DNA of 64,000 nucleotides from Myxocyprinus asiaticus (GCF_019703515.2 NC_059358.1:49370594-49434593), one strand, 5' to 3'; shown: positions 24,126-35,830, counted from the stretch's first letter. The notes: generated by a model not told the origin, from the letters alone. Made by a program: numbers and translations.

Positions 24126-24428
24126 CTGATAAAAAACGTAAAACCTCTATTAGACATAAATCACTGGACAATAAAAATGGTTTAATTTACAAACATTTAC
24201 AGACATGGCATATGCAAACCCACCCAATTTACATTGATGTTTGACAAATTAAATTGTGTTAAACAAATCTATGTATTTCTGCTGTATTTTTGACCCAATG
24301 AGTGCTACTGATGGTACTAGACTTTTTAAATTCTTATTTCTTCAATCCTAATGACTCTCCCATATCATGTTCTTACAGAGAATACAGTGATTTTGTTACC
24401 TGTTCAACAGCATATGAAGCACAAGCTT

Positions 24429-24432
<4 letters not shown>

Positions 24433-24469
<37 letters not shown>

Positions 24470-24482
24470 GAGAGAGAGAGAA
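24433..24482. repeat. (GA)n microsatellite
   Basis: About 22 GA units with one AACA interruption. Confidence 0.97.
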
Positions 24483-24484
24483 TA

Positions 24485-24645
24485 AAAGGCAAACAAGAGC
24501 AAAGTGAACAGTGTGCTAAAAGCGCTCGAGCTGCAGCAAGAGGCAGTGAGGCAGCCAGCAGCCGGTGATTGAATGATCCCATTTCTGGGCTTTTTGTTAG
24601 ACAACGGGCAGCAGTGTATGAAGATTGATACAGAAGTGCTCGACT
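24485..24645. other. Candidate conserved non-coding element 4
   Basis: Non-repetitive sequence including GCTCGAGCTGCAGC and GGTGATTGAATGATCCC, wedged between two microsatellites. A second such stretch is at 24780-24915. No ORF is supported. Confidence 0.22.
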
Positions 24646-24923
24646 CGCTTTGCTGGATCATCAAACGGATTGATATTACTCTCCCTCTCTGGATGAAGAC
24701 AAAGTAACTGTTATCATACTCAATACAAGGGCTTGTCAGAGACAGAAAATCATCCTGTTTCACCGGTTATGGTAGTGTTTCACGGACTGTCATGTGAATT
24801 TATTAGGCAGATACACGGCTGTCTGATGCTGAAAGCCAGCCTTCGAGAGGAGAAAATCTCAAGCGCAGATTGAATTACAGGCCCAGACTGGAGAATGTCA
24901 CAGCTCACAGCTTTATCATGATC

Positions 24924-24986
<63 letters not shown>
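24924..24986. repeat. (CA)n microsatellite
   Basis: About 31 uninterrupted CA units, likely polymorphic. Confidence 0.98.
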
Positions 24987-24987
<1 letters not shown>

Positions 24988-25124
24988 TAAACTGATTTAT
25001 ATATATTGATGTGTGTGTGTCTGAAAAAGATATTGTGTATCTCATTTGAACACATACAAATCATATACAATTAAACAATTTTGACATTATACCACCACTA
25101 ACCACACCAGCCACTGTTTATCAG

Positions 25125-25275
25125 TTATCATAGTTTATCATTGCCACCCATCCTGTAAAATACGGGATCATCTCGTATTTAAAGATAAAATGACGCGTCC
25201 CGTATCAAATCAATATGCGACGCGATTTGTCCCATATTTAAGCTGGTCAGATGGCGTCAAAAGAGGCAACCCTAG
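25125..25275. mobile_element. Probable hAT-type element end
   Basis: It repeats the words GTATTTA and ATACGGGA around CCCGTATC, and ends AGGCAACCCTAG. This resembles the subterminal region of a hAT-like element whose opposite end I cannot locate. Confidence 0.35.
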
Positions 25276-25789
25276 TCATGGTCAAACAGTTCAGGACAGC
25301 ATCGCTGCACTCTGGATGGATGTTAATCTGTTAAGTGTTTGTTGAAGTTCTTTACTTACTATAATGCTTGGATATGCTGTCTGGTAGGGTTGTTTGAAGC
25401 TTACATTGCTTGTCATGCTTGTGTGAATCGAACAATCCTCGCGTGTTAACTGATCACGATGAATCTACATTGTCCGTTGAAGTTACTTTAACATGTTTAC
25501 TAATATTCATGACTTCTGAATATTTTATAACAATGCTGTAATTTCCAGATTCCCTAAGAGTGTGTGTGCTGCTGTTTTCTAATTTCTTTTGCCTCAGTCT
25601 CAGAAATGCACAAGCTGTCACTTATTCCTTTTAGCAGATAGTATGTTTGTTTACAATGTATAATCATCTCAAGTTGTTTAAAATGTGCCGATTTCATATG
25701 CACTGTGCATATTAATTTGTTGAGTGTGTAACCATCTACATATTATAACTTTACTGCTAAAGAAATTATTCATTAAATGTATTATTAGA
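25276..25789. other. AT-rich sequence without recognisable feature
   Basis: No ORF, repeat end or strong repeat is seen between the hAT-type fragment and L1 copy C. Confidence 0.45.
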
Positions 25790-26150
25790 ATTTTTTGGGC
25801 TGGTAAATTTAATAAATTCAATATTGCCCATCTCCCTCCACCGTCTCCCCCCGAGAGCCCTCCAAAAAATCCAAATACCTACACCATTTTTTATTAAATA
25901 ATCCCATGTTGCCCAGCCTTCTTCAAACCATCCCCTCAAAAGCCGCCACCCTGCACAACTCCGTGCACCACTCCAGAAACAAGGTGCTCCAGCTGATTTC
26001 CATCCCCTAAGGATGACTTGCCTTCCAATCATGACACCAGCCAGGACCCAACTCTTCATGAACCCATCCCCTACAGCAATAACCGTCCCATCACCTAGAA
26101 CACAGAGCCTGGGGCAAAATGAAACCCGAGCACCGAACACATCACAAATA

Positions 26151-26600
26151 CAGGTGCATCTCAATAAATTAGAATGTCGTGGAAAAGTTCATTTATTTCA
26201 GTAATTCAACTCAAATTGTGAAACTCGTGTATTAAATAAATTCAATGCACACAGACTGAAGTAGTTTAAGTCTTTGGTTCTTTTAATTGTGATGATTTTG
26301 GCTCACATTTAACAAAAACCCAGCAATTCACTATCTCAAGTATTGTCAAGAGGAAAATGAGAAACAAGAGACCAAAAAATGCAGATGAGCTGAAGGCCAC
26401 TGTCAAAGAAACCTGGGCTTCCATACCACCTCAGCAGTGCCACAAACTGGTCACCTCCATACCACGCCGAATTGAGGCAGTAATTAAAGCAAAAGGAACC
26501 CCTACCAAGTATTGAGTACATATACAGTAAATGAACATACTTTCCAGAAGGCCAACAATTCACTAAAAATGTTTTTTTTATTGGTCTTATGATGCACCTA
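26151..26600 (+). mobile_element. Internally deleted derivative of the Tc1 family at 52226
   Basis: The 450-bp element is flanked by TA (26149-26150 and 26601-26602) in L1 copy C. Its left 190 bp are almost identical to the left end of the 1584-bp element at 52226-53809. It then jumps at about 26340 to the last 55 codons of the transposase and the 3' flank, here on the plus strand, and ends TGATGCACCTA. It is non-autonomous, a freshly formed MITE-like deletion product. Confidence 0.92.
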
Positions 26601-26654
26601 TACAATTCTGAACTCTCAACCAAAATTCTTGAATCTTAACACACCCCCAAAAAA

Positions 26655-26720
26655 CATGGGGTAAAGTGCTTTGAGTGTAGTGTCAGAAAAGCGCTATATA
26701 AATGTAACGTTCATTCAATC
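26655..26720 (+). mobile_element. Short LINE/SINE 3' tail fragment
   Basis: GTAAAGTGCTTTGAG and AAGCGCTATATAAATG form the conserved 3' tail shared by several fish LINEs and SINEs. It replaces about 50 bp of L1 between CACACCCCCAAAA and ATCTAGAGGG. Confidence 0.5.
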
Positions 26721-28933
26721 TAGAGGGGGTCCAATAGAATCGATGTAAAACCTTAAATTACATCAGATGCACCCTTGCATCTCTAGATGTAGACTTGACA
26801 TTTTTTAGAATCCTAGCCCACACTCCCTCCTCCAATACCAAGTTTAAATCTTTCTCCCATACTCTCTTGAGAGAAGTTGAAGCTCCATCTCCCAGACTCT
26901 GAATTAACAGGGAATAACCCACTGATGCCTCATGGCCTTTTCCAAAGGCTGTAATCACCACTTGCAGAGTATCTGCCGCTGTAGGGGGGTGCATGCCACT
27001 CCCAAAAACAGTACAGAGCTGATGGCGCAGCTGTAAATATCTAAAGAACTGAGATCTGGGAATCCTAAAATGTTGAACCAAATTTTCAAAAGATCTCAAC
27101 ACTCCACTCTCATATAGGTCACCGAGCTTATTAACCTCCCTCACAATTCACTCTGACCAGCAGAAAGGGGACTTATTAATACATAATTTAGGGTTCAGCC
27201 ATATGCTCGAGGCAACATTTAAATAAATGTCTGAATTAAACACTCTTGACACTTTTGTCCATACTGAGTGCAAATGTGAGATAACGGGGTGTGACTTAAC
27301 TACTCTGGTTAGTTTAATAGAAAGGCTTTGCAATGGTGAAATAGGGGCAAGAACTTCCTGTTCAGTACAAAACCAGGGAGGGGCTCTCTCAGGTGGAAGC
27401 GACCAATGAGCCAAATGTCTGAGACCAAATGTATAATAATAAAACAAAATCTTGGGTAGGCCTAGCACACTCAATCGGCCTATGTAATTTTTGAAATGTA
27501 ATCTGGGACACTTACCATTCCAAATGAAGGACTTCGCTATGCTATCAAATTGCTTAAAATAAGAGAGGGGGACATCTACAGGGAGAGATTGTAACAGGTA
27601 GTTAAATTTTGGGATATAATTCATTTTAATGACATTAACCTTCCCAATCATAGATAAATGTATTGAAGCCCACCTGCCCACATCACTCGAAAACCTTTTT
27701 ATTAAGGGGTCAAAATTAACTCTAACTAAATTAGACATATTTGCTGGGAATAAAATGCCCAAATACTTAATGCCCTGTTTGGGCCACTGGAAGGCTGGAA
27801 AGCCGTTACTGGGCAGTACGCTGTCAGAGACAAAGCTTCAGATTTAGACCAATTGACTCTGTATCCTGAGAATTTAGAAAAGGAATTAATAATTCTATGG
27901 AGGCAAGGCATAGATCTAATGGTGTCAGAGACGAATAATAAAATATAATCTGCAATTAGCAAAAGCTTATGCGCCACACCTTCCGCCACCACCCCTGGAA
28001 AATCATCTTCCCTTCATATCGTGGCTGCTAATGGTTCCAGGGCAAGACAGAACAATAATGGGAAAAGAGGGCAACCCTGCCGGGTGCCCCTATCCAGAGT
28101 AATATAATCTGAAATTAATCCATTTGTTTGTACCACCACTACCAGGTGTCTATAAAGTAACTTAATACATCCAATAAAATTATTCCCGAACCCATATATT
28201 TCCAAAATCTTAAAAAGATAATCCCATTCTACCATATCAAATGCCTTTTCGGCATCAAGTGATATGGCCACGATCGGAGTCTGATCATTCGCCACTGACC
28301 ACATAATATTGATGAAACACCTAATGTTATCAGAAGAGCTGCAGCCCCGAATAACCCCCCCCCCCCGATCTATATGTATAAGAGATGTCATAACTTTACT
28401 TAATCGGATAGTCAGGATTTTTGACAATATTTTTTTATGTCTAGCTGGATCAGGGAAATTGGATGGTAACTCTTACAAGTCTGGGAAGGGCTAATTTTTT
28501 AAGTTGCGTTACCAGCCATTCACACATTTGCAAAAAGTTTTGTTAGGTAAATTGTTACATATTGCACCTTTAATGATTCCGTATAAATTCTAACAAACGT
28601 GGAGCCAGTTCTGTAGCATAAGATCTAAAAAACTCAGCGGCAAAGCCATTTGGCCCCGGACACTTGCCTGTAGGCTAGGCCTTAATTACCTCGTCAAGCT
28701 CCTCCAAGGTTATCTCAGAATCAAGAGAATTGTTTTGCTCAGTCATCAGTTTAGGGAGTTCTAATGGTTCCACAAAGTTTCTAATGTCTTCATCAGTAGA
28801 CGAAGATGTGGAACTATAGAGATCAAGATAGAATTCTTTAAAAGCATTATTAATATCAATGGCTGAGGTAAATATTTAATCACCAGCAGATTTTACTGTG
28901 GGAAAGGTAGAAAAAGACTGTCTCTACTTTAAA

Positions 28934-30328
28934 CAGTTGCAATCAAAATTGTTCAACCCCCCCACGACAGTAAGGATTTACAAAGGTAAGCTTTTCTGAT
29001 GACCCAGAATTTTTAAACTTTACATATATATCAGTTGAGTGACACATTCAAAGTCATAGTGTGAATATATAACCTAATATTTCTAAATAGCAGGATTGTT
29101 TTAAAAATACAGCCATGTCATAAATATGTTTCTTAAATATGTAAGGCTACACAAGTAATTGTTTTAAAACAAAATTAAGTAATCAATCTGCAATGGCAAT
29201 TATTTAAGTTTTAAAATGTAAGTTTAGTGTTGTAAGCAAAAATGTATTTCTATGCAAAAAAATGCAATTAAAAATAAGCTGTCTCAAATGCTAATAGAGG
29301 AGATTATTTCATTACACAAGAAAGGTCATGGCTAAAAGGATATTTCCAAGGCACTTCAATTTCCAATAGACAAAGTTGGCAGCACCATTCATAATTTGTT
29401 TAAATATGATACAGTAGCAACCTTCTTGGTGTGTGGAAGAAAGCTAAATTTCACCAAGGGAAATGTTGACTCCAGTTGACTGAATATTCAAGAAGTAATT
29501 AGGAAAAACCTGTGGAGTCCTGGAAGAAGGTTTTATAGACGTATGACACTAAACTGAAAATGAGTTTTAGACCAATGTGTCAGCAGTACGTCTGCATGTA
29601 AGATGACAAGGTGATGACAAGAACGACACCATCCCCACAGTCAAGCATAGAGGTGGGTCAGTACTGTTATGGGGGTGTTTTGCGGCTGCAGGAAATGGTT
29701 ATCCTGACTATGTGACTGACACCATGGATTCTTTCAGGTATCAGACCATTTTGGCATGAAAAATGTGATGCCTTCAGTGTGTAAATTGAAGCTCGGTGAT
29801 TACTGTACTTTCCAGCAAGACAATAACACCAAGGATACATCCAAGTTAAACCAAAATCTGGTTCAGGGATAGGTCATGGAATGTTCTTAAATGGCCCTTT
29901 CAGTCCATCATTAAAATCCCATTGCAAACCTTTGTTGGGATTTCAAGGAAGCAGTGGCAGCACAGAAACCAAAGAATGTCAAAGAGCTGGAAGTTTTGCT
30001 CATGAGAAATGTGTAAAAATTCTAATAGAGGTGTCCGAAGCCTAAAAACACTTACCTGAAACATTTATTTGCTGTTATTAAGGATAAAGGATGCTCCACA
30101 AATGATTGACTTTGGGGGCTGAATATTTTTGACATGACATTTATGGAGAGACTTAGTTATTTTTTATTTTAAAATTTTGTTAAACTGAACTCTTTGTTCT
30201 CAAAATCACTCAAATGTGTATTAAAAACTTACTTTGACTGTTTACTGAGGTTTTAGTTGATGTGTTTTAATTCACATCACCAGAATGTATTGCTGGTCAG
30301 GGGGGTTGAATAATTATGATTGCAACTG
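28934..30328 (+). mobile_element. Decayed Tc1-like transposon in L1 copy C
   Basis: The 1395-bp element starts CAGTTGCAATCAAAATTG and ends AATTATGATTGCAACTG, with TA at 30329-30330 and a mutated AA at 28932-28933. The inverted ends are about 28 bp with a C-tract (CCCCCCC / GGGGGG) inside. L1 linker sequence (CTTTA / TATATCTAGCC) is rejoined on removal. It is a third Tc1 family in this window. Confidence 0.9.
29275..30110 (+). pseudogene. Tc1 transposase, heavily decayed
   Basis: Recognisable parts are the helix-turn-helix region near 29280-29400 (EEIISLHKKGHG, KDISKALQFP), NDTIPTVKHRGGSVLLWGCFAAAG near 29620-29700, and FQQDNN-like sequence near 29810. Stops and frameshifts occur throughout and no long ORF remains. 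Decay is much greater than in the element at 52226, so this insertion is older. Confidence 0.75.
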
Positions 30329-31215
30329 TATATCTAGCCAAAAGCTTCCCTGCTTTGTCCCCTGATTCAAAATATGACTGTCTTGCCCTGAATATCCAAA
30401 ACTCCACCATCCACGACAAAATAGATTTATATCTGTATTGCAATCAGGTCAATTTTCTGAGGCCATCAGACGACATTTGGCGCTTCAGCTCTGCCTCGGC
30501 ACTTTTAATATTCCCTTCCAACTCCATGAGCTCTCATTGCTTTGGATTTTCTGGTGAATGAGGCATACTGTATCATCTGACCCCTTAGAACTGCCTTAAA
30601 TGCCTCCCAAGCCACGCCCCCAGAGGATAGTGAGGACCAGTTGGTCTCCATATAGACATTGATTTCAGCCTTTAGCATTTGTTGGAATTCAGGATTTTGC
30701 AAAAGAGATACATTAAAGCGGCAACTATTTGATTTATTTTTCTCCGTATGTGGCAACACCTCTAAACTCAATAGGACATGATCTGAGACTAAAATGTTTC
30801 CCATTGAACAATCAGCAACAGATGAAATGAGGGACTTAGATATATATAAAAAATCTGTTCTAGAATAAATCTTATGGACTAATGAAAACATTTTGTAGCC
30901 ACTTTTACACATCCTGTGAAGTGTCACTGTTGCTCTAGGGGGCTTACACACTTTTGCTTCACTATGATCAAGGACTGAGTCCATCAAAATATTAAAGTCT
31001 CCTCCCAATATTATATCATGAGGGGTGCCAGCGGCTTGCAACATCCCTTCAAGATCTATAAAAAGCCCTGATCATCAGTGTTAGGTGCATAAATATTAGC
31101 CAAAATCAACTTATGCCCCTGAATTTCTGCTAAAACAATAATGACTCTTCCTAATTTATCTTTAATCTGTTTGAGACATCTGAATTGTAGATGCTTACTT
31201 CCCTGCTCTTACTTT

Positions 31216-31522
31216 GTAACGAGTGGTTGCTGAGATGAGACGGGAGACGCTGGATCTAAATGCAGGCTTTTAATGAAGATGATAATAGTGAAACAAAGAA
31301 ACAAACATGAACTGACAAAGAAATGTAAAATTAGAGGGTATATATATATATATATATATACACACACAAGGGCTAACGAGGGAATGGAAAACAGGTGAGA
31401 ACAATAGGGAACATGACAGTGATGAGGACAGTGCATAATCGATAACATAGTCTGGGGAAACACTTCAAAATAAGAGTTCTAGGAAACACAAGGGAGACAG
31501 ACTGTGACATAACCCCCCCTTT
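31216..31522 (-). mobile_element. LTR plus polypurine tract of a truncated minus-strand LTR element
   Basis: The block starts TGTAACGAGTGG directly at the end of L1 copy C and runs to CTGTGACA (about 31508). On the minus strand the LTR would start TGTCACAG and end ...GTTACA, with CTTCATTAAAAGCC as a possible polyadenylation region. Immediately right, ACCCCCCCTTTAA reads as the purine tract TTAAAGGGGGGGT on the minus strand, exactly where a polypurine tract precedes a 3' LTR. The rest of that element is absent. A (TA)n tract lies at 31339-31362. Confidence 0.6.
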
Positions 31523-31587
31523 AAGTGGGAAAGGCCACATTTCAGCAATCTTCCACTCAGGCGTCTTTTAGGCCCCGCCCCAGCAGG

Positions 31588-32661
31588 ATGCCTTCCTCAC
31601 CACAAGGAGGAAGTGGTCTTACCCAACGCCATGGCAATGGGGGCAGGCACTGGTACTCATTCTCTGACGAGTCAGATGGATACAAGCAGGATCAAGACAT
31701 GGGTCTGCGCATGCGCCAGCTTGACTCCTTTGTGTAGGACATAGAACATTTTGACCCAGCAAGCCGCGATTCAAATGTCAACGATTACCTCAGGGAAATC
31801 AAACAATGTCTTGCCGACTTGTCTCATGCCTCAGTGCATGAGAAGTTGAAACTCAACTGGAAAACAACTTCCAGAAGCGTCCACGCTTTCATCGAGACTC
31901 AACCGCCGCACATTCATGACAGCTACCCGAGGCTTTGCAGGGTTCTGTGCGAGGAGTACTCGCCATATACTGATGAAACATCAGCCACCCTCAGTGCCAT
32001 CTGCATCCAACAGAAGTGGTTGGGGCCTCCCAGGGAGTACTATAGGTGTTTAAGGAACGCATACTTCCAAGGAAGTAATGAGCTCTGTCTGGAAGAAGAG
32101 CGAGGTTTCAGATCTCACTTCCTCCATAACCTCCACCCCTGTGTGCGAACCCACGTTACACTAATGTGTAAACAGGGTAGACCGACCATGCAGGGAATTA
32201 GAAAGATGGCCCAGATGACTTGAGAAACAGTTGTACGTCTGACTGATAAACCAGAAGACGATGTCAGAGTCCTAGACATCCAGTCTTCAGAGAGGGCAGA
32301 CTTAGGGCTTGAGGGCTATGAAATACCTCAACCTAGAGTAAGCATCGAAGCGGCAGCCCCAAAGCGCTTGCCCAACCACCCACGGGGGGTTGGAGGAACC
32401 AAGGGAATGACCACAAGGGTCCCTCCCAGGGTCAGAAAAAAACTGAAAAAAAAGAATCCATTTCCAAAGAAAAGGAATGTTGGGTTTGTGAAAAACCCCA
32501 GACATTGGAATGGAAATAAAAGGAATCATTCAGAGCCTCCCGGAAAGAGTGATCTGAAGCGTCAGCTTAGCCTCATCCAGAAAAGCCTAGTGGACGTGAC
32601 AAAGCACATCGAAGGGCCAGACGACCACAAGCAACCCGATGGTGACAGTCCGTCAGCATGA
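31588..32661 (+). pseudogene. Gag-like protein of the env-bearing retroelement
   Basis: Gag would form the particle and package RNA. One frame runs from the ATG at 31588 to TGA at 32659-32661, broken by TAG at 31735-31737 and TGA at 32221-32223. The capsid-like region (about 31740-32220) includes VNDYLREIKQCLADL and HFLHNLHPCVRTHV. The C-terminal third is basic (RKKLKKKNPFPKKR). A CCHC zinc knuckle (CWVCEKP) is visible only in the next frame at about 32475-32510, so a frameshift lies near it. Confidence 0.75.
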
Positions 32662-32746
32662 CTAGGCCATACACTTCCCCCCCTCTTCCCACAGAGTCTA
32701 CTTTGTAGGCTGGGGAAAGAACACAAGGAAGACCCAGACGCTCCCA

Positions 32747-33916
32747 GTGGCAGTCATGCCCAAAACCCATGCTCTGCTCCTTCGATTCTTGGGAGACCTT
32801 GTCCACAAGGGTAATGCCAGACGCATATACACTTCAGTGTCAGTAGGAAGGTGTATAGACATCCATGCGTTACTGGACACTGGGTCTGAAATCAGCCTAA
32901 TGTGCGAGGAGACTTTCGCAGAAGTCGCCAAAGCAATGTTCTCTCTTGGTAAACCACTGCAGACAGAGCCCTGTGATGTGAGCCTTGTCAGCTACACACA
33001 AAACAGAGCCCCCATCACAAAATGCGCTTGGTTTGATATCACCTTCCAGGAGATGACCCTCAATCATCCCATCTACATCTGTGTTTTCGACACAGAACAA
33101 CTTCTTATTAGCCATGACCTGCTAGACCGACTGGCCCCGCTGATTGACTGCCTTCACGGGCACATGTGGGCCCAGGTCACAACCCCGAATCTGGTCCATC
33201 TAGCCCACAGCCATCACGCTTCAGACAACCGAGACACTTATATCCAAGAGTCAGGAGAGCCCACTTGTGACACTGTTCTTGAGTTAGCACTTTGCCATCA
33301 CCCAGACATCCAGACTAATCTTGGCTCTGAGCCTCTTGAGTCATCTGTGACTCCACCGACACCGCAGCTTGGCGGACCCATGAGCACCCACGAATCATTC
33401 CTTTTGCTCACTACAAAACTCAAACCCTGCATAGCTGGAGGCATGCATGCTAACGGTATCTTGGTACCTGATGTGTTTGTCGCACTCTGGTCTGAAAAGT
33501 CTGCCGTCAGTCAAGCTTTGTATGATAAGCTGTGTAATAACAGCTCCTCTCTGTACTTTGTGCACAAAAGTCACCGCCTTCTTTCTGCAGATTCACCGCA
33601 GAGGCCCATCAAGGCTATTGGGATATGTGCTCTTTCCATTCAAATTGGAAAGAAGAAGTTTACACACTTCATGAGTGTGATTCCCCAACTTGACCCCTCA
33701 CTCCTCGTGGGGGCCGATATCCTTGTTAGGTTAGGTGCTCTGCTGGACACTGTCAACCAGGTCCTATGGTCTCAGGCAAGCATTGAAAACCATCCTGTGG
33801 GGGTTGATCCAGAACACATGTCGTCTGATCAGACCATCCCTCAGGTTTGTCAGGCAGCGAGCGAGTTTGACCTGACTATCCCTGCTAGAACTGCAGGTGC
33901 CCCGTCCACCTCATGA
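32747..33916 (+). CDS. Protease region with two retropepsin-like domains
   Basis: The ORF has 389 open codons, entered from gag in another frame. Counting from 32747, ALLDTGSEIS at 41-50 is a canonical aspartic-protease active site, and LLISHDLLDRLAPLID at 119-134 is the matching C-terminal strand. A second module repeats the layout: VALWSEKSAVS at 245-255, where the catalytic DTG triplet reads SEK, and LLVGADILVRLGALLD at 319-334. Motif spacing is nearly equal (80 and 75 residues). I infer one active and one catalytically dead retropepsin fold. The stop overlaps the next ORF's ATG as ATGA at 33913-33916, which may be decay rather than design. Confidence 0.72.
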   Translation: MAVMPKTHALLLRFLGDLVHKGNARRIYTSVSVGRCIDIHALLDTGSEISLMCEETFAEVAKAMFSLGKPLQTEPCDVSLVSYTQNRAPITKCAWFDITFQEMTLNHPIYICVFDTEQLLISHDLLDRLAPLIDCLHGHMWAQVTTPNLVHLAHSHHASDNRDTYIQESGEPTCDTVLELALCHHPDIQTNLGSEPLESSVTPPTPQLGGPMSTHESFLLLTTKLKPCIAGGMHANGILVPDVFVALWSEKSAVSQALYDKLCNNSSSLYFVHKSHRLLSADSPQRPIKAIGICALSIQIGKKKFTHFMSVIPQLDPSLLVGADILVRLGALLDTVNQVLWSQASIENHPVGVDPEHMSSDQTIPQVCQAASEFDLTIPARTAGAPSTS

Positions 33917-35100
33917 TCCTCAAGGGACAGATGATACCGGGTTCACAGACATTCTTCCAACCCTTGCCATACTTCTGGGAACTGAGCCTGACTGTCTGTG
34001 GCACACCTCTGCTTGAGCTCAACAACCGCTCAGCTTACTTGCTTGTCCAGAACCTAACAAACATACAAGTTGTTGTGATGACATATAGACCATTAGGGTT
34101 GCTGATCGACAGCTCATTTCATGACTTTGAGCTGACAGTGCCTGTGACTGAGGCGCTGCCTCCATCCTTGACGAGATGGGAGAACCTCGAACCCCTCCTT
34201 CTCATCTTCCCGAACAAAATGATCACTGTTGCTTGTCATGAGACACTACACAATGAAGAAATCTGCAGTACTGCCTTGGACACGGAAACGGACATGGTTG
34301 CATACGTCCTTGCTGCTCATTTGGGTGACATGATTCCAACTAGTGATGAAGCTGGTTCCCCACCAGAGGAACCTTATCTGGGATTCGAGGATGAAATAGA
34401 ACACCAACTCACTAAGGCAGACGCCTTAACGACAGAGGGTCAAAGACAAGAACTGCGGAAGTTGTTTCACGACTTCCAACAGATCTTCTCAAGGGATTCC
34501 ACTGACTGTGGAATCAACGAACTCCATACAGTTCGTATCCCAACTGACCCAAATGCACCACCCACATTCGTACGCCAGTACAGAATTCCTTTAGCTGCCG
34601 TCGAGTCAATCCAAGAGATACTTGACACGTTGCTGAGGAAATGCATTATTCGGGAGTGTAACTCCACATACAACTCACCATTATGGCTGGTGTTGAATCC
34701 AAATGGTTAGTGGCGCTTGACGATTGACTATCGACAACTGAAAAAATAGGTCCCTCTTTCACGATGGCCCATGATCCACCTGGATCAGGAGCTTGCGAAA
34801 GTGAAAAGAGCCTGTGTCTTTTCGACCGTCGACATGTCCAATGGGTTTTGATGACCCAGTGGATCAGTACAAGCTGGCTTTTTCTTTTGGCAATCGACAG
34901 TTCACTTGGAACCGATGCCCATTCGGATATTCAAACTCCCCAGCTGAGTTTAATATCTTCTTGCACAAAGCCATGAGTGATGCTGCTGCCCACGGCAATC
35001 TATGTGGATGACATCCTCATGCGAAGTCAGACATTTGACGCACACCTGACCAAAATACGATACATGCTCAGCCAGCTTTCCAGCGCATGAGCCAAGCTGG
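33913..35100 (+). pseudogene. Reverse transcriptase of the env-bearing retroelement
   Basis: The first part (33913-34710, 265 codons) contains an N-terminal extension and then RT entry motifs (VRQYRIPLAAVESIQEIL, SPLWLVLNPNG) and stops at TAG 34708-34710 where W is expected. The palm continues with LTIDYRQL, FSTVDMSNGF, WNRCPFGYSNSPAEF and the catalytic YVDDIL at about 35001-35018. These blocks need at least three frame changes and contain stops near 34747 and 35088. The Pol fingers, palm and YVDD box are typical of Ty3/gypsy and retroviral RTs. Confidence 0.82.
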
Positions 35101-35830
35101 CCCTCTCCAAGGGTCAGTGGTGCCGCACCAAGGTTGAGTACGTGGGCTTATTGGTGGGTGCCAATGGCATTGAACCCCAAGCAGGGAGAGTTCAAGCCAT
35201 CCAAAACATCAAAGACCCAACCAACGTGTCAGGACTCAGGAGCTTCTTGGGCATCTGCAACTACTCCAGACAGTTCATCGAGGAATATGCGGAGATAGCC
35301 AGGCCCCTTACCGAGCTCCTCCGGAAAGACAAGGTCTTTGAATGGGGAGACCCTCAAGAGCAGGCTTTCAGAGAACTGAAAGCAAAGCTCTGTTCAGCCC
35401 CTTGCCTTGCCTACCCAGACAAGGATAAGGAGTTTCACTTAGAGGCGAGCTTCTCCTCCCACTGCCTCAGCGCCGCCCTAGCACAGAGGTATGACAAAGA
35501 GAATCGAATTGCGTCGTTGCCTACGCAAGCTGACCTCTGAGCAGTGTAGAGCTGAAATTCTCAGACTGTGAGAGAGCCCTCCTAGCCACAGACTGGGCTG
35601 TGGAACACTTTCGCAGCTATATCGGGGGTCAGAAGGTAATCATTGAAACTTGCCACCAGCCTGTCTCCTTCCTCAATAGCCAGCGGCTAAGAGAAGGACG
35701 AATGTCCAACAGTCGCATCGCATCGTGGATGATGGCACTGCAAGGCTACAACATAGAAGTCAGGTATGCTCAGAACCACAAGATGGCTTTGGGTCAGGGC
35801 CTGGCCAAGTGCCAACATTGTGACTGCGAA
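35100..35830 (+). pseudogene. RT thumb and first RNase H-like domain
   Basis: After the YVDD box comes KVEYVGLLVGANGIEP and LRSFLGICNYSRQFIEEYAEIARPL, the usual thumb and connection. The first RNase H-like domain begins near 35420 with KEFHLEASFSSHCLSAALAQ; the conserved first catalytic Asp of this motif (normally DAS) is replaced. It continues ALLATDWAVEHFRSYIGG and VSFLNSQRL, resembling the tether region. A frameshift lies near 35530. It is likely a non-catalytic spacer. Confidence 0.7.

Larger units (their letters stand above)
26758..31044 (-). pseudogene. L1 ORF2 (copy C)
   Basis: Minus-strand pieces in order are: endonuclease end and linker at 31044-30505 (IILGGDFN at the start), linker at 28900-28600, RT at 28427-28014 (AISLDAEKAFDMVEWDYLF, TRQGCPLFPLLF) and palm plus thumb at 27992-27726. 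The catalytic YVDD box reads IADY, so the two aspartates are not preserved. A 204-codon open C-terminal stretch at 27762-27148 is the longest L1 ORF in the window. More C-terminal sequence lies at 27144-26758. It is broken by two Tc1 insertions, frameshifts and stops. Confidence 0.86.
25790..31215 (-). mobile_element. L1-clade LINE copy C, interrupted by two Tc1 elements
   Basis: Minus-strand L1 ORF2 extends from its 3' end near 25790 to endonuclease sequence at 31215. A deleted Tc1 (26151-26600) and a decayed Tc1 (28934-30328) sit inside it. A 60-bp foreign tail replaces L1 sequence near 26655-26720, and a 70-bp foreign stretch lies near 28490-28570. It is cut at 31215 by an LTR, and the 5' endonuclease part is not found on the far side. 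Confidence 0.88.

Noticed and set aside
24780..25070. Cys-Val repeat ORF
   Set aside because: Translation of the CA microsatellite, not a gene.
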